A stretch of DNA of 64,000 nt from an uncultured Pseudomonas sp. (GTDB lineage Bacteria > Pseudomonadota > Gammaproteobacteria > Pseudomonadales > Pseudomonadaceae), in NCBI RefSeq assembly GCF_946885955.1, contig NZ_CAMPHI010000020.1, forward strand, positions 25,902 through 89,901. Reading direction: 5' to 3'. Position numbers and translations under genes: made by a program. This document shows, one piece after another, positions 11,712-24,215 of the stretch (position 1 is its first letter; the number at the start of each line of letters is the position of its first letter). The notes under the pieces are model-generated. The model saw only the letters and a program-made list of their open reading frames with translations. It did no database searches and was not told the origin of the DNA.

Positions 11712-12809
11712 TTAAAGCGCAGCGACCAGCGCGGCGTAATCCGCGCCAAGCGTGTCATGCAAAACTTCCCGCGGAAACTCGCCGGTCACCACCGCTTCGC
11801 CAAGACCACGCAACAGCACCAGACGCAGCCGACCATCGAGCACCTTCTTGTCGACCGCCATATGCTCGAGAAAGTGCTCGGGCAACATGTCTGCTGGTGG
11901 CACCACGGGCAAACCCGCCGCGATAAAAAGACGCATGGCCCGGTCCCGCTCCCGGGGCTGAATCCAGCCAAGTCGGCAGGACATTTCCAGGGCCATTACC
12001 GTACCCGCGGCGACCGCCTCGCCATGCAGCCAGACGCCATAGCCTTGATGCGTTTCGATCGCATGACCGAAGGTATGCCCCAGGTTCAAGGTGGCGCGCA
12101 CGCCCGACTCGCGCTCATCGGCACCCACTACCCGGGCCTTCGCCGCACAGGAGCGCTCGATTGCAGTGGTCAGTGCCGACTGGTCGAGCGCCCGCAGGGC
12201 CCCCATATTGGCTTCCAGCCACCCAAGGAAGGGCTCATCACAGATGAGTCCGTACTTGATCACCTCGGCCAGACCGGCCGACAACTCGCGAGCCGGCAAC
12301 GTCAGCAGGCTCTCAGTATCGATAAGCACCGCCTGCGGCTGGTAGAACGCCCCTATCATGTTCTTGCCCAAGGGATGATTGATCCCCGTCTTGCCGCCTA
12401 CGGACGAGTCGACCTGAGAAAGCAGCGTCGTGGGTATCTGGATGAAATTGACCCCACGCTGGTAACAGGCAGCCGCAAAGCCGGCCATATCGCCAATAAC
12501 GCCGCCGCCGAGCGCCACCACGGTGGTGCCACGGTCATGTCGCGCGCCCAATAAACCGTCGAAGATCAGCTGCAGGGTTTGCCAGTTTTTGAAGGCCTCA
12601 CCGTCGGGCAATACGATCGACAGCGGGTTGAAGCCACTGAGCACCGCCTCCAGGCGGGCCAGATAAAGCGGCGCCACGGTTTCATTGGTCACGATAGCGA
12701 CCTGGCGCCCGCCTATATGGGACGCGAGCAAATCGGCCCGAGCCAGCAGCCCGATCCCGATGTAAATGGGATAGCTACGCTCACCGAGATCGACCTGAAG
12801 AGTTTGCAT
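11712..12809 (-). CDS. aroB: 3-dehydroquinate synthase
   Basis: A 365-residue shikimate-pathway enzyme that converts DAHP to 3-dehydroquinate using NAD and a divalent metal. Hallmarks are the NAD-binding [15 protein letters not shown], the catalytic stretch [18 protein letters not shown], the phosphate-binding [10 protein letters not shown], and metal-ligand regions [21 protein letters not shown] and [11 protein letters not shown]. The length is normal. It lies 50 bp after aroK and 35 bp before damX on the same strand. Confidence 0.97.
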   Translation of the reverse strand: MQTLQVDLGERSYPIYIGIGLLARADLLASHIGGRQVAIVTNETVAPLYLARLEAVLSGFNPLSIVLPDGEAFKNWQTLQLIFDGLLGARHDRGTTVVALGGGVIGDMAGFAAACYQRGVNFIQIPTTLLSQVDSSVGGKTGINHPLGKNMIGAFYQPQAVLIDTESLLTLPARELSAGLAEVIKYGLICDEPFLGWLEANMGALRALDQSALTTAIERSCAAKARVVGADERESGVRATLNLGHTFGHAIETHQGYGVWLHGEAVAAGTVMALEMSCRLGWIQPRERDRAMRLFIAAGLPVVPPADMLPEHFLEHMAVDKKVLDGRLRLVLLRGLGEAVVTGEFPREVLHDTLGADYAALVAAL

Positions 12810-12859
12810 GAAGCCCTCGCATTCAAAAGGGCCCTAGAATAGCGCAGTTCAGCTGCGCT

Positions 12860-13378
12860 TTAACGGGGGGGAAGCGCATCGAGGCGCTCTAAAATTTCTT
12901 GCACAACCAGACGCGGAGGACGCTCGTCGGTGTCGACCACGATATCGGCGATTTCGCGGTACAGCGGATCACGAATCGCCAACAGCTCCCTGAGCACCTT
13001 CCCTGGGTCCGCATTGCGTAACAGCGGGCGATTTCGATCACGCGAGGTACGATCGATCTGCTGCTCAACCGTGGCGTGCAGATAAACCACCCGTCCGCCC
13101 TGGCGCAAGGCGGCGCGATTCTCCGGCCGCATTACGGCACCGCCGCCAGTGGCGAGGACCATGCCTTCCTGCTCGCAGAGCTCGACAATTACCGCCTGTT
13201 CGCGCTCACGAAATCCGGCCTCGCCCTCAACGTCGAATATCCATGGAATATTGGCGCCCGTTCGCTGCTCAATCTCCTTATCGGAGTCCTTGAACGGGAC
13301 TCGCAGCTCTTTTGCCAGCAATCGCCCGATGGTGCTTTTTCCAGCCCCCATCGGGCCAACGAGAATCAAATTGCTCAC
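12860..13378 (-). CDS. aroK: shikimate kinase
   Basis: A 172-residue P-loop kinase that phosphorylates shikimate at the 3-hydroxyl. Walker A is GPMGAGKS at residues 8-15, the substrate-binding Asp/Arg region is [12 protein letters not shown], and [13 protein letters not shown] is the shikimate-binding loop. The lid contains [11 protein letters not shown]. The start lies 4 bp after the stop of pilQ, so translation of aroK is probably linked to the pil operon. Confidence 0.97.
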   Translation of the reverse strand: MSNLILVGPMGAGKSTIGRLLAKELRVPFKDSDKEIEQRTGANIPWIFDVEGEAGFREREQAVIVELCEQEGMVLATGGGAVMRPENRAALRQGGRVVYLHATVEQQIDRTSRDRNRPLLRNADPGKVLRELLAIRDPLYREIADIVVDTDERPPRLVVQEILERLDALPPR

Positions 13379-13382
13379 TGAA

Positions 13383-15503
13383 TCAACGGCTCACCGCAAT
13401 GGCTTGGTTGTTCATGATGCGCGGGGTGAGGAAGATCAGCAATTCCGACTTGCTGTCCTTGACCAGATCGCGCCGGAACAATCTTCCAACGTAGGGGATA
13501 TCACCGAGCAAGGGCACTTTATCCACCGATTTGCTTTGGGTGTTGGTAAAGACACCGCCGATTACAATGGTCTCGCCATCGGTAACCAGCACTTTCGCAT
13601 TCACCTCGTTCTTGGAGATCGCCGGCACACCGCCACTGGCAGCGGCATTCGAGAAGTCAGGCGCATCCTTGGTCACCTTGACCTCCATGATGATCCGATT
13701 GTCTGGTGTGATCTGCGGAGTCACTTCCAAAGAAAGACTCGCCTCCTTGAAAGAGGTGCTGGTAGCACCACTCGAACTGGCTTCCTGATAAGGCACTTCC
13801 GAGCCTTTCAGGATCTTTGCCGTTTCCTTATCGGACGTGACCACTTTAGGTTGGGAGATAACTTCGCCGTTACCGGTTTTTTCCATCGCCGACAGCTCAA
13901 GGTCCAGCAAGGTGTTATTCGTGATAAACCCAAGGTTCAGACCGACATTTCTACCTGATGCCCCCAAATCCACAAAAGTACCAGCTTGAGTTTCAAGTGG
14001 ATCGGACCCCTTGACCAGACTATTGGTACCGCCCACGATAAAGTTGTTGTCACCCAGGCTGACACCGCGCCACTCAACCCCCAGCGACTTATCAAAGTCA
14101 ACATTGGCCTCGACGATTCTCGCCTCGACCATAACCTGACGGACAGGTATGTCGAGCTGGGCAACAATACGACGCAGCTCGTCGAGCCGCTCCTGCGTCT
14201 GATAGGCAATGATGCTATTGGTACGGTCATCGACCGTGATCGAGCCCCGGTCATCACCTGCCTCTTCGGAGCTGGTGACCGATTGAAACAACTTGGCCAT
14301 ATCCGAAGCTTTGGCATAGTTGACCTGAATCAACTCGCGACGCAGCGGCGCAAGCTCGGCGATCTGTTTCTGCGATTCGAGTTCCTGACGCTCACGAGCG
14401 GCTATTTCATCCGCAGGAGCCACCAGCAGTACGTTACCCACTTTACGCTTGTCCAGCCCCTTGGTCTTGAGCACCAGATCCAAGGCCTGATCCCAGGGAA
14501 CATTCTGCAAACGCAGGGTGATATTGCCCTTGACGGTATCGCTGGCAACCAGGTTCAAATCGGTAAAGTCGGCGATCAACTGCAGGACCGAACGGACATC
14601 AATGTCCTGAAAGTTCAGCGACAGCTTTTCGCCCGTGTAGGCAAAACGCTCGGCCTTGCGTTTCTCGACATCATCCTGAGTCAATGGCTTGATGCTCAGG
14701 GTGAGCTTGTTATCGGTCTGGTAGGCCAGGTAGTCATAGAACCCTGTGGGCTCGATAACAATGCTGGCCTTGTCGGCACTACCGGTTGCGCTGACAAACT
14801 GCACCGGGGTCGCAAAATCCTTCACATCCAGACGCACACGCAGCGATTCTGGTAGCTGGGTCTTGGCAAAATCCAGACGAATCTTGCCGCCCTGATCCTG
14901 GATATCCGGACTGACGGAAGCATCGGACAGGGTAACGACGACATTTCCCTCACCCTGTTCGCCACGCTGAAAATCAATATTGCTGATAGCTCGCGATTGC
15001 GCCGCATAGACCTTTGCCGGAGCTGGCTTGCTGACTGGCGCTACCGTAGCGGAGGCCGTATTGGCCTTAACCCCATCGCCCACTACTACATAGAGATTGT
15101 TGCCGTCTACGCGGGTATTGTAAGGCGCAAGATTGGTCAGGTTGATAATCAGGCGAGTGCGGTCTTTTGCCTCGACCACCGTCACGCTACGCGCGTTACC
15201 CACGCCCAGCTCACGATTTTTCGATCCCAGCTTGTTGGATACGCCAGGCAAGTCGAGCGCGATTCGCGCCGGCTGCTCGATGGTATACCCACGCGGCGCC
15301 AGCACCGGCTCATCGAAGGACAGCTTCAATTCGACACGATCACCGGGCAATGCCGCCACGTCCAAGGCCTGGAGGTCTGTAGCCAGCAGTGCTGGAGACG
15401 TGATCAACGCCAACAGTGAAAGGGCTAGACGCGAAAAAGAGCTATTCATTTTCAGGTTCCGTTGGGCAGACCGATTATTTTTTTTCATCTTCATTCCGCT
15501 CAT
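13383..15503 (-). CDS. pilQ: type IV pilus secretin PilQ
   Basis: An outer-membrane secretin through which the type IV pilus is extruded. AMIN domains (peptidoglycan-binding beta modules) occupy roughly residues 40-270, followed by STN/N0 and N1 domains and a C-terminal secretin barrel with [16 protein letters not shown] near the end. The start at 15503 has AAGGAG 9 bases upstream and abuts the pilP stop. This gives 706 residues but puts 18 extra residues ([18 protein letters not shown]) before the standard signal peptide [16 protein letters not shown] start at 15449 would give the usual N-terminus, but its ribosome-binding site is weaker. Confidence 0.95.
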   Translation of the reverse strand: MSGMKMKKNNRSAQRNLKMNSSFSRLALSLLALITSPALLATDLQALDVAALPGDRVELKLSFDEPVLAPRGYTIEQPARIALDLPGVSNKLGSKNRELGVGNARSVTVVEAKDRTRLIINLTNLAPYNTRVDGNNLYVVVGDGVKANTASATVAPVSKPAPAKVYAAQSRAISNIDFQRGEQGEGNVVVTLSDASVSPDIQDQGGKIRLDFAKTQLPESLRVRLDVKDFATPVQFVSATGSADKASIVIEPTGFYDYLAYQTDNKLTLSIKPLTQDDVEKRKAERFAYTGEKLSLNFQDIDVRSVLQLIADFTDLNLVASDTVKGNITLRLQNVPWDQALDLVLKTKGLDKRKVGNVLLVAPADEIAARERQELESQKQIAELAPLRRELIQVNYAKASDMAKLFQSVTSSEEAGDDRGSITVDDRTNSIIAYQTQERLDELRRIVAQLDIPVRQVMVEARIVEANVDFDKSLGVEWRGVSLGDNNFIVGGTNSLVKGSDPLETQAGTFVDLGASGRNVGLNLGFITNNTLLDLELSAMEKTGNGEVISQPKVVTSDKETAKILKGSEVPYQEASSSGATSTSFKEASLSLEVTPQITPDNRIIMEVKVTKDAPDFSNAAASGGVPAISKNEVNAKVLVTDGETIVIGGVFTNTQSKSVDKVPLLGDIPYVGRLFRRDLVKDSKSELLIFLTPRIMNNQAIAVSR

Positions 15504-16025
15504 TTAAGAGCGCTCCTTAAGGGAGATACTGCGCGGCCGCTCCAGCCAACCACCTTCACCATCTGGAACGATTTCAATCACATCAACCTTGGCCTCATCG
15601 ATAGCGACAATCCGGCCATAATTTCGACCCAAATAGTCGCCTACCTTGACGCGGTGAACGCCGCCAGCACCACTGACCAGCGCAAACATGCCGCTGTCAT
15701 TGGAAAGTGTCCCCACCATCTCGAAAACTTCGATATTGAAGCCCTCGAGAAACTGCTTGACCCGCGATTCATCAGGCTTGATTTCCTTCGAGCCCTTCTG
15801 CCGCTCCAGCAATTCGATCTTGACTGGAGGTTGGAATGGGCTGCGCTTCGCCGACGCGTTATAGGTAAAACTTTCATAAGGGGGGAACTTTGGCGCGGGT
15901 TCGATTGCACCAGGTGGACGAGCACGCACTTCGTCCATATACGATTGCAGATCGGAAAAGTCGTTACCGGACCCACAACCCACTAAGCCAACGGCAAGCA
16001 AACATACGAGGCTAGAACGAATCAT
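15504..16025 (-). CDS. pilP: type IV pilus alignment lipoprotein PilP
   Basis: A 173-residue inner-membrane lipoprotein. The signal peptide MIRSSLVCLLAVGLVGC has a lipobox ending at Cys17. The C-terminal beta domain (about 80-160) is the part that contacts the PilQ N0 domain, linking the inner-membrane PilMNO platform to the outer-membrane secretin. Its ATG overlaps the pilO stop codon (ATGA), and pilQ starts directly after its own stop, so translation is tightly coupled. Confidence 0.95.
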   Translation of the reverse strand: MIRSSLVCLLAVGLVGCGSGNDFSDLQSYMDEVRARPPGAIEPAPKFPPYESFTYNASAKRSPFQPPVKIELLERQKGSKEIKPDESRVKQFLEGFNIEVFEMVGTLSNDSGMFALVSGAGGVHRVKVGDYLGRNYGRIVAIDEAKVDVIEIVPDGEGGWLERPRSISLKERS

Positions 16026-16684
16026 TTTTTCGCCCCTTTCTTGGGCTTCTTCTGCGCACCACCTTGTTCCTCTTCCTTATCGTTATAGCGATAGGTCTTG
16101 GCCAATACGCTAAAGCGAAGTTTAGAGGTGCTGCCTGTGGTAGCTGGAAGCAACTCGAAATCATGCAGGGTCACGATTCGAGGAAGACTCGCGACACCCG
16201 TTACGAAAGTCGCAACATCGTGATAGTTACCCAACACTTTGATTTCAATAGGCAATTCGATATAGAACTGCTGCGTGACTTCTGGCAGCAATTTTATCGC
16301 CTCGAACTCCAAGCCACTGCCCAACCCGGTACGAGTGATGTCCTCCAGAAGCCCAGGCACTTCGGTATCGCTGGGCAACTGCCGAAGCAAGGCGCCGAAC
16401 GAGACCTCCATCTCCTGCATTTGCTCTTTGTAGGCCTCGAGGTTGGCAGCCTGCGCTGCCTTGCTGGAAAATTGCCCCTTGAGCGTCGCTTCCTCGGCCT
16501 CATTGCGAGCAAGCTGCTCCTGCAGATCCTTGAGATGAAAGTTGTAGCCAAGTCCCAATACCAGAATCAGTATCAATATGCTTGCAATAACTTTTACCGC
16601 AGCAGGCCAGGAACCAATATTGTTTAAATCCAGCTCGCTCAAGTCCAGCTTGCGCAGGCCATCCAACGATTCACTCAAACTCAT
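16022..16684 (-). CDS. pilO: type IV pilus assembly protein PilO
   Basis: A 220-residue bitopic inner-membrane protein. It has a short cytoplasmic N-terminus (SLSESLDGLRKLDLSELDLN), one membrane segment (VIASILILILVLGLGYNF), a coiled coil (about 50-100) and a ferredoxin-like periplasmic domain. It pairs with PilN in the alignment subcomplex. The tail is Lys-rich. It overlaps pilN by 4 bp and pilP by 4 bp. Confidence 0.95.
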   Translation of the reverse strand: MSLSESLDGLRKLDLSELDLNNIGSWPAAVKVIASILILILVLGLGYNFHLKDLQEQLARNEAEEATLKGQFSSKAAQAANLEAYKEQMQEMEVSFGALLRQLPSDTEVPGLLEDITRTGLGSGLEFEAIKLLPEVTQQFYIELPIEIKVLGNYHDVATFVTGVASLPRIVTLHDFELLPATTGSTSKLRFSVLAKTYRYNDKEEEQGGAQKKPKKGAKK

Positions 16685-17252
16685 TTTTTAGCCTCCTCAG
16701 CGTCGAGCTTCGGCTGCGTCTGCTGCACAGCTAGCTGGAATACATTGGCCTGATCCACTGCGCCGGCAGTAACCGACTTGACCTCGGTAAGGTTGGGCGA
16801 AGTCAGCCATTCGGAGGCATCCAAATTCCGCATCAAATCCGAGACCCGATTGTTCGACTCGGCGGCGCCAACAATGGAAATATTATTTCCTTTCATTTTC
16901 AAGGCAGTGAAGTAAACACCATCCGGCAACGTTCTCACCAACTGATCGAACACCCGGCCGATAATAGGGCGATTGCCTTGCAGATCCTGGATGATCTTCA
17001 TTCGCTCGATCAATTGTTGGCGCCGAGTCTTCAACTCGCTGATTTCCTTGATGCGCGCATCCAACACTGCAATTTCTTTTTTGATAAAAGCATTGCGTGC
17101 GTTCTGTTGCTCAATGGCGTTATTCAGGTATTGATCACCAAGAAAAACGATCCCTGCTGCGACGGCAAGAACACCTGCAAGGCTGACCAGAAAGCGCTGC
17201 TTGCGCTCCTCGCGTAACTGCTCGCGCCAGGGAAGAAGGTTAATCCGCGCCA

Positions 17253-17253
<1 letters not shown>
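16681..17253 (-). CDS. pilN: type IV pilus assembly protein PilN
   Basis: A 190-residue inner-membrane protein. The start at 17253 gives MARINLLPWREQLREERK, the conserved cytoplasmic tail whose INLLPWR motif docks in PilM. It is preceded by GGAG, and the ATG overlaps the pilM stop (TAATG). One membrane segment, a coiled coil (about 45-95) and a ferredoxin-like periplasmic domain follow. A longer in-frame version would start inside pilM and lacks conservation. Confidence 0.95.
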
Positions 17254-18501
<1,248 letters not shown>

Positions 18502-20931
18502 ATGCGTTTGCTAAAGCTGTTCTGCTGGTCGGGTGTCGCTGTTTTTTGTGGGCTGCTACTCAGTTTAAGTGGCGCCTTCCTTTATCTTAGCCCTAGCCTG
18601 CCATCCGTCGAATCATTGCGCAGCATTCAGCTGCAAATTCCGCTGAGGGTTTACAGCAGCGATGCCAAGCTGATCGCGGAATTCGGCGAGATGCGTCGAT
18701 CGCCCATTGCCTTCGCCGACATTCCCAAGGACTTCATCAGCGCCCTGCTTTCGGCCGAAGACGACAACTTTGCGAATCATTATGGCGTCGACCTTAGCAG
18801 CCTGCTGCGCGCTGCCACGCAAATATTGCGAAGCGGCCAGATTCAGTCCGGCGGCAGCACCATCACCATGCAGGTGGCGAAGAACTATTTCCTCACCAGC
18901 GAGCGAAGCTTTTCGCGCAAGATCAATGAAATCCTTCTGGCGCTGCAGATCGAACGCGAGCTGAGCAAGGATGAAATCCTCGAGCTGTACGTCAACAAAA
19001 TCTACCTGGGTCACCGTGCCTACGGTATCGAAGCCGCCTCGCAGGTCTATTACGGCAAGCCGATCGGTGAACTCAGCCTGGCGCAGATGGCCATGATCGC
19101 CGGCTTACCGAAAGCCCCCTCCCGCTACAACCCGCTGACCAATCCCGAGCGGGCAAAAGCGCGCCGAGACTGGATTCTCGGCCGCATGCACCTCCTGGGA
19201 CGCATAGATCAGCAACACTACGAAAGCGCGCTAGCCGAGCCCAATACCGCCAGCTATCACATGCAAACTCCCGAGCTGGCCGCGCCTTATGTCGCGGAGA
19301 TGGCCCGCGCCGAAATGGTCGGCCGCTATGGTAGCGATGCCTACACCGAGGGTTTCAACGTATACACCAGCATTTCCAGCGACCTGCAAACCGCCGCCAA
19401 CACCGCCGTGCGCGAAGGCTTGCTTGCCTATGACCAGCGCCACGGCTATCGCGGCCCCGAGAGCCGGCTACCGGGGATGACCCAGGAAACCTGGATGGCG
19501 GAGCTGGCCAAGCAGAACACCCTGGGCGGACTGGAGCCGGCAATCGTCACCCAGGTCGAGAAAAGCGGGATTCTGGTACTGCTGCGCAATGGCCAGGAGG
19601 AAGCCATAACCTGGGACAGCATGAAGTGGGCACGTCCCTTCCTCAACACCAACAGCCTGGGACCACGGCCACAGCAGCCGGCAGATGTCGCACAGATCGG
19701 CGACCTGGTACGGGTCCTCCGCGCGGAAGATGGCAGCCTGCAGTTCAGCCAATTGCCGCTCGCGCAAAGTGCGCTGATTTCCCTGGATCCATATAACGGC
19801 GCAATACGCGCCCTGGTCGGCGGTTTCTCCTTCGAGCAGAGCAACTACAACCGCGCAATCCAGGCCAAGCGCCAGCCTGGCTCCAGCTTCAAGCCTTTCG
19901 TTTACAGCGCCGCACTGGACAGTGGCTATACCGCCGCCAGCCTGGTCAACGATGCGCCCATCGTCTTCCAGGAAGCCGGCATGAGCGAAGCCTGGCGACC
20001 GAAGAACGACAACAACACCTTCCTGGGGCCGATCCGTTTGCGGGAAGCGCTTTACCGATCGCGCAACCTGGTGTCGATTCGCTTGTTACAGGCGCTCGGT
20101 GTCGACGCCACCCTCGACTACGTCAGCCAGTTCGGTTTCAACAAACAGGAACTGCCGCACAACCTCTCCCTGGCGCTGGGCACAGCCAACCTGACCCCGA
20201 TGGAGATTGCGACCGGCTGGACGGTATTCGCCAATGGCGGATACAAAACCCAGCCATACCTGATCGAACGCATCGACGATCGACATGGCGAAACCCTGTA
20301 TGTCGCCAACCCGCCGAGCACGCCGAATGCAACCCGCGCAGTAATTCCGAAAATTGCCGAACACGCAACGCCGGACGGCGAAACCAGCACTGCAGACCAG
20401 CTCCCAGCGACGACGCCCGCGGCAGCACCGCGGATCATCGACGAGCGCACTGCCTATATCATGACCAGCATGCTGCAGGACGTGATCAAGCGCGGCACCG
20501 GCAGACGCGCATTGGCGCTGGGCCGTGACGATTTGGCCGGCAAGACCGGTACAACCAACGAGTCGAAGGACAGCTGGTTCTCCGGATATAACGGCGATTA
20601 CGTGACCACCGTATGGGCTGGCTTCGACCAGCCGGAGAGCCTTGGCCGCAACGAATATGGCGGCACTGTCGCCTTGCCGATCTGGATGCGCTATATGGGT
20701 GCAGCACTGAAGGATCGCCCAAGCCATCTACCTCCTGAACCGCAAGGTATCTTGACCCTGCGCATCGACCCCTACAGTGGTCGCGCCGCGCTGCCAGGAA
20801 CGCCGGATGCCTATTTCGAGCTGTTCAAAAGCGAAGATTCACCGCCGCCAATGAGTGAACTGGACCCCGCTCTCGGCATTCCTGGCAGTCCGTTGCCTGC
20901 CGATGAGGCGGCCCCGATCGATTTGTTCTAG
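18502..20931 (+). CDS. ponA: penicillin-binding protein 1A (bifunctional peptidoglycan synthase)
   Basis: An 809-residue class A PBP that polymerises lipid II and cross-links peptidoglycan. It has an N-terminal membrane anchor (about 5-28). The GT51 glycosyltransferase domain has catalytic Glu86 in SAEDDNF and GGSTITMQVAKNYF. The transpeptidase has SSFK (Ser461-Lys464), SRN (520-522) and KTG (681-683). An OB-like insert lies between them. ATG 18502 is preferred over an in-frame TTG just before it; the Shine-Dalgarno site is weak. It diverges from pilM. Confidence 0.96.
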   Translation: MRLLKLFCWSGVAVFCGLLLSLSGAFLYLSPSLPSVESLRSIQLQIPLRVYSSDAKLIAEFGEMRRSPIAFADIPKDFISALLSAEDDNFANHYGVDLSSLLRAATQILRSGQIQSGGSTITMQVAKNYFLTSERSFSRKINEILLALQIERELSKDEILELYVNKIYLGHRAYGIEAASQVYYGKPIGELSLAQMAMIAGLPKAPSRYNPLTNPERAKARRDWILGRMHLLGRIDQQHYESALAEPNTASYHMQTPELAAPYVAEMARAEMVGRYGSDAYTEGFNVYTSISSDLQTAANTAVREGLLAYDQRHGYRGPESRLPGMTQETWMAELAKQNTLGGLEPAIVTQVEKSGILVLLRNGQEEAITWDSMKWARPFLNTNSLGPRPQQPADVAQIGDLVRVLRAEDGSLQFSQLPLAQSALISLDPYNGAIRALVGGFSFEQSNYNRAIQAKRQPGSSFKPFVYSAALDSGYTAASLVNDAPIVFQEAGMSEAWRPKNDNNTFLGPIRLREALYRSRNLVSIRLLQALGVDATLDYVSQFGFNKQELPHNLSLALGTANLTPMEIATGWTVFANGGYKTQPYLIERIDDRHGETLYVANPPSTPNATRAVIPKIAEHATPDGETSTADQLPATTPAAAPRIIDERTAYIMTSMLQDVIKRGTGRRALALGRDDLAGKTGTTNESKDSWFSGYNGDYVTTVWAGFDQPESLGRNEYGGTVALPIWMRYMGAALKDRPSHLPPEPQGILTLRIDPYSGRAALPGTPDAYFELFKSEDSPPPMSELDPALGIPGSPLPADEAAPIDLF

Positions 20932-21234
20932 CAAGTGTCATATGCACATCAGAGCGATGAGCCGATCGAAACCGCGCAACCACCCAGGCTAGGCGCTCGT
21001 TGCGCGCTTCAGGAGTGCGCATTGGCGCCAGTGCGCGCAGCACAGCCTTCGAACCAGCGCCTGATAAGTGCCGAGCACTTGAGCGCAACAGAGCAGGACG
21101 CGCGCCCCACGGCGAATGCAGCCCTCAGGACCACCCGCTCGTCGCTTGGCGATACAGGGAAAGGTCCCCCTCCCGAGATCGCGGAACGCAGCCCGAATGC
21201 CGCACAAAGCTCACGCATGCGCAGTTAACGGAAA
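20932..21234. other. non-coding gap after ponA
   Basis: About 300 bases between the ends of the convergent ponA and malic enzyme genes. Several short open frames exist on both strands, but none has a ribosome-binding site or recognisable protein. I see no tRNA or repeat here beyond the terminator that follows. Confidence 0.4.
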
Positions 21235-21280
21235 CGCAGCCAATAAAAAACCCGCCTCGGCGGGTTTTTTATTGGCTGCG
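21235..21280. terminator. strong bidirectional terminator between ponA and maeB
   Basis: Perfect 22-base arms (21235-21256 and 21259-21280) with a 2-base loop. The core is AAAAAACCCGCC / GGCGGGTTTTTT, giving a T-run on either strand. It separates two convergent genes. The same core recurs at 62950-62975. Confidence 0.9.
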
Positions 21281-21289
21281 AACAGCGGT

Positions 21290-22558
21290 TTAGCCGTTAA
21301 ACACGTCGTCCACCGACTGCAGCGGGTAGTGCTTCGGATAAGGCAGGGTCGCCACGCCGCTCTCGATGGCCGCCTTGGCCACTGCGTCGCAGACCACGGT
21401 GATCAGACGCGGGTCCATCGGCTTCGGAATGATGTATTCACGACCGAACTCCAGGGCGATACCGCCATAAGCGTCACAGACTTCCTGCGGCACCGGCAAT
21501 CTGGCCAGATCACGCAGGGCCAATGCGGCGGCAATCTTCATCTCTTCATTGATTCGGGTGGCGCGAACGTCCAGAGCACCACGGAAGATGAACGGGAAGC
21601 CAAGCACGTTGTTGACCTGGTTCGGATAATCCGAACGGCCGGTGGCCATGATCACGTCATCGCGTACGGCATGCGCCAGCTCCGGCTTGATCTCCGGGTC
21701 CGGGTTGGAGCAGGCGAAGACGATGGGCGACGGCCCCATGCGCATCAGGTCTTCCTGGCTGAGCAGGTTGGCACCGGAGAGGCCAACGAACACATCGGCA
21801 CCATTCAGCGCGTCGGACAGGGTGCGCTTGGGCGTCTCGTGGGCAAAAACCGCCTTATACTGGTTCAGATCGTCACGCCCGGAGTGGATCACCCCCTTGC
21901 GGTCGATCATATAGATGTTCTCGACCTTGGCGCCCATGCTGACCAGCAACTTCATGCAGGAAATGGCTGCCGCACCGGCGCCGAGGCAGACGATCTGCGC
22001 TTCTGGAAGAGTCTTGCCGGCGATTTCCAGCGCGTTGATCATGCCCGCAGCGGTCACGATCGCAGTGCCGTGCTGGTCATCGTGAAAGACCGGAATATCG
22101 CACTGCTCGATCAGCGTACGCTCGATTTCAAAGCATTCGGGCGCCTTGATATCTTCCAGGTTGATGCCGCCGAATGTGATGGAAATGCGGCGCACGGTAT
22201 CGATAAATGCTTGCGGGCTCTCGGATTCGACTTCGATGTCGAACACGTCGATGCCTGCAAAACGCTTGAACAGGACGCCCTTGCCTTCCATTACCGGCTT
22301 GGATGCCAACGGCCCGAGATCGCCAAGCCCCAGAATAGCGGTGCCGTCAGAAATTACCGCGACCAGATTACCCTTGCCGGTGTAACGGTAAGCCAGCTCA
22401 GGATCACGTGCGATTTCACGCACAGGCTCAGCGACGCCCGGGCTGTAGGCCAGCGCCAGGTCACGAGCAGTTGCGGTAGGTTTGGTTAGCTCGACGCTCA
22501 ACTTACCCGGACGGGGATTGGCGTGATATTCGAGAGCGGCGGTTTTTAGATCAGACAT
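21290..22558 (-). CDS. maeB: NADP-type malic enzyme (single-domain)
   Basis: A 422-residue enzyme that oxidatively decarboxylates malate to pyruvate and CO2 with reduction of NAD(P). The start at 22558 ([19 protein letters not shown]) follows GGAAAG; the open frame extends 47 codons upstream, but that part is not conserved. Motifs include the catalytic Tyr region [10 protein letters not shown], metal and substrate residues in [12 protein letters not shown], and the nucleotide-binding [17 protein letters not shown]. It lacks the C-terminal phosphotransacetylase domain of the long MaeB form, so it matches the short Pseudomonas enzyme. Confidence 0.93.
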   Translation of the reverse strand: MSDLKTAALEYHANPRPGKLSVELTKPTATARDLALAYSPGVAEPVREIARDPELAYRYTGKGNLVAVISDGTAILGLGDLGPLASKPVMEGKGVLFKRFAGIDVFDIEVESESPQAFIDTVRRISITFGGINLEDIKAPECFEIERTLIEQCDIPVFHDDQHGTAIVTAAGMINALEIAGKTLPEAQIVCLGAGAAAISCMKLLVSMGAKVENIYMIDRKGVIHSGRDDLNQYKAVFAHETPKRTLSDALNGADVFVGLSGANLLSQEDLMRMGPSPIVFACSNPDPEIKPELAHAVRDDVIMATGRSDYPNQVNNVLGFPFIFRGALDVRATRINEEMKIAAALALRDLARLPVPQEVCDAYGGIALEFGREYIIPKPMDPRLITVVCDAVAKAAIESGVATLPYPKHYPLQSVDDVFNG

Positions 22559-22784
22559 GGTGGCTTTCCGCTTTGGGCTGTTGACGGGCAGGCGGCCGAG
22601 CATACGCAAGTTGCCCACGGCTGCACAAGACTGACGCACCCCATCGGCAATAGCCGCAGCGGCCGGGTGCGCGACCGTAGAAATTGCCAATATAGCCACA
22701 AAAGCGACTTAAAAATGCTCTTTACCGACGTGTTACCTGCTTTTTCGCTCGCGTTCGCCTTGCACTAGATCGGCCAATGGACTG

Positions 22785-24215
22785 CTAGCGCACCTGCTTC
22801 AACCAGTCGCCCGATTGCGGCTCGCCAGAGGGATAAAGGTTATTCAGCAAGCGCAGAGTGTCCAGCGCATCCCCAGGCAAGCCGCTTTGCCTGGCCAGCG
22901 CCGCGAGGCTTTGGCCAGGAGTGGCCCGCAGCAAATGGATACGCAACGGCTCGGCCAGCTTGCGCTCGGCCGCCGCCAGCGGGCGCATGCTTTGAATCAC
23001 CTGGATAAATGCCGGATCCCAAGTCTCTAACGCGCCACGACCGCGCACAGCACCGACGAGCAGGTAGCTGCGCGCAGCATGCTGCAGCAGCGCCACCCGC
23101 TTATCGCCCACCCGCGCACTGTAACCGCGCATCCCGGACTGGCGCAGCTCACTACCGTCGACCAGGCGCTGCCCGCCCACGCGCTGACGCAGCAATTGTT
23201 CAGGCGGCAAATTCTGCGGATTGGGCTCGAGCGTCATGACCACCAGCGCCAACTGATCCGGCGAATGCGCGACCAGGGCGTCGGAACGATTGATGATGAT
23301 CCAGCCACGGGGATACATCAGGGTGAAATCCAGCGGCCCATGATAGAAATGCTGACCGCGGCGTATTCCGGTTTCGGCCGAATCCCCGAATGGCAGCCCT
23401 TCGAGATGGCGGAGAAACACCTCGCGATTGAGTTCCTGCCGCCCATTCGCCAGTGCCTGTGCCGGCCCCAGCACTTGTTGCAGACGCCGATCATTGTCCG
23501 GGTGAGTATCGAACAGGCCGTGATAACCACCGGCCGGTTGCGCCTCCCCGCGTTTCGCGGCCTGGTCGCGGGCGAAGACCTCCTGCGCCTTCAGCACCTT
23601 GACCACCGCGATCATCGCTTCGGGATCATAGCCACTGCGCGCCAGATACTGAGCACCCAGGCCATCGGCCTCCAGCTCCATGTCGCGACCATAGCCACGA
23701 ACCAGCGCACTGCCCAGCACATTGGTCAAATCCCCCGCCGCACCGACTCCGGTACCGATCGCCACCGCCTGCCCGAGGATGCCCCAAGCGCTGGCCTGAC
23801 TCTGCTGCTGCACACTATGGCGAGCGGTTACATGACCGATCTCGTGCCCCAGCACGGCGGCCAGCTCCGCTTCGGAGCCCAGATAGGCGAGCAGCCCGCG
23901 GTGAATGAAGATATATCCGCCAGGCAAGGCAAAAGCATTGATATCCGGACTATCGACTACCGTGAAACGGTAATCCAGTTGATTGCGGTGACTGGTACGC
24001 GCCACCCGCTCTCCGACCTGCTGCACATAGGTCTGCAGGGCTTCGTCGGCATAGCGTGGGTACTGCTTGAGGATTTCCTGGTTGTCGCGCCGACCGAGAT
24101 CCAGCTCCTGCTGCTCACTCATCATCACGAAGTTCGTGCGACCGGTAGCCGGATTGACCGCGCATCCCGCGAGCTGGCCGAGCAGCACCAGCAACAGCAG
24201 CAGCCGCCCACTCAC
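22785..24215 (-). CDS. M48 family periplasmic lipoprotein metalloprotease (BepA-like)
   Basis: A 476-residue zinc peptidase. The signal peptide ends in a lipobox LAGC (Cys18), so it is probably lipid-anchored. The zinc site is HEIGH (124-128) plus Glu182 in ELEAD, typical of family M48. The C-terminal half resembles BepA/YfgC-type proteins that act on outer-membrane assembly; in place of TPR repeats it ends in a LysM-like stretch (PGQSLAALARQSGLPG). Quality control of outer-membrane proteins is inferred from the family. It overlaps the downstream end of the nuclease gene by 4 bp, so the two are likely co-translated. Confidence 0.85.
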   Translation of the reverse strand: MSGRLLLLLVLLGQLAGCAVNPATGRTNFVMMSEQQELDLGRRDNQEILKQYPRYADEALQTYVQQVGERVARTSHRNQLDYRFTVVDSPDINAFALPGGYIFIHRGLLAYLGSEAELAAVLGHEIGHVTARHSVQQQSQASAWGILGQAVAIGTGVGAAGDLTNVLGSALVRGYGRDMELEADGLGAQYLARSGYDPEAMIAVVKVLKAQEVFARDQAAKRGEAQPAGGYHGLFDTHPDNDRRLQQVLGPAQALANGRQELNREVFLRHLEGLPFGDSAETGIRRGQHFYHGPLDFTLMYPRGWIIINRSDALVAHSPDQLALVVMTLEPNPQNLPPEQLLRQRVGGQRLVDGSELRQSGMRGYSARVGDKRVALLQHAARSYLLVGAVRGRGALETWDPAFIQVIQSMRPLAAAERKLAEPLRIHLLRATPGQSLAALARQSGLPGDALDTLRLLNNLYPSGEPQSGDWLKQVR

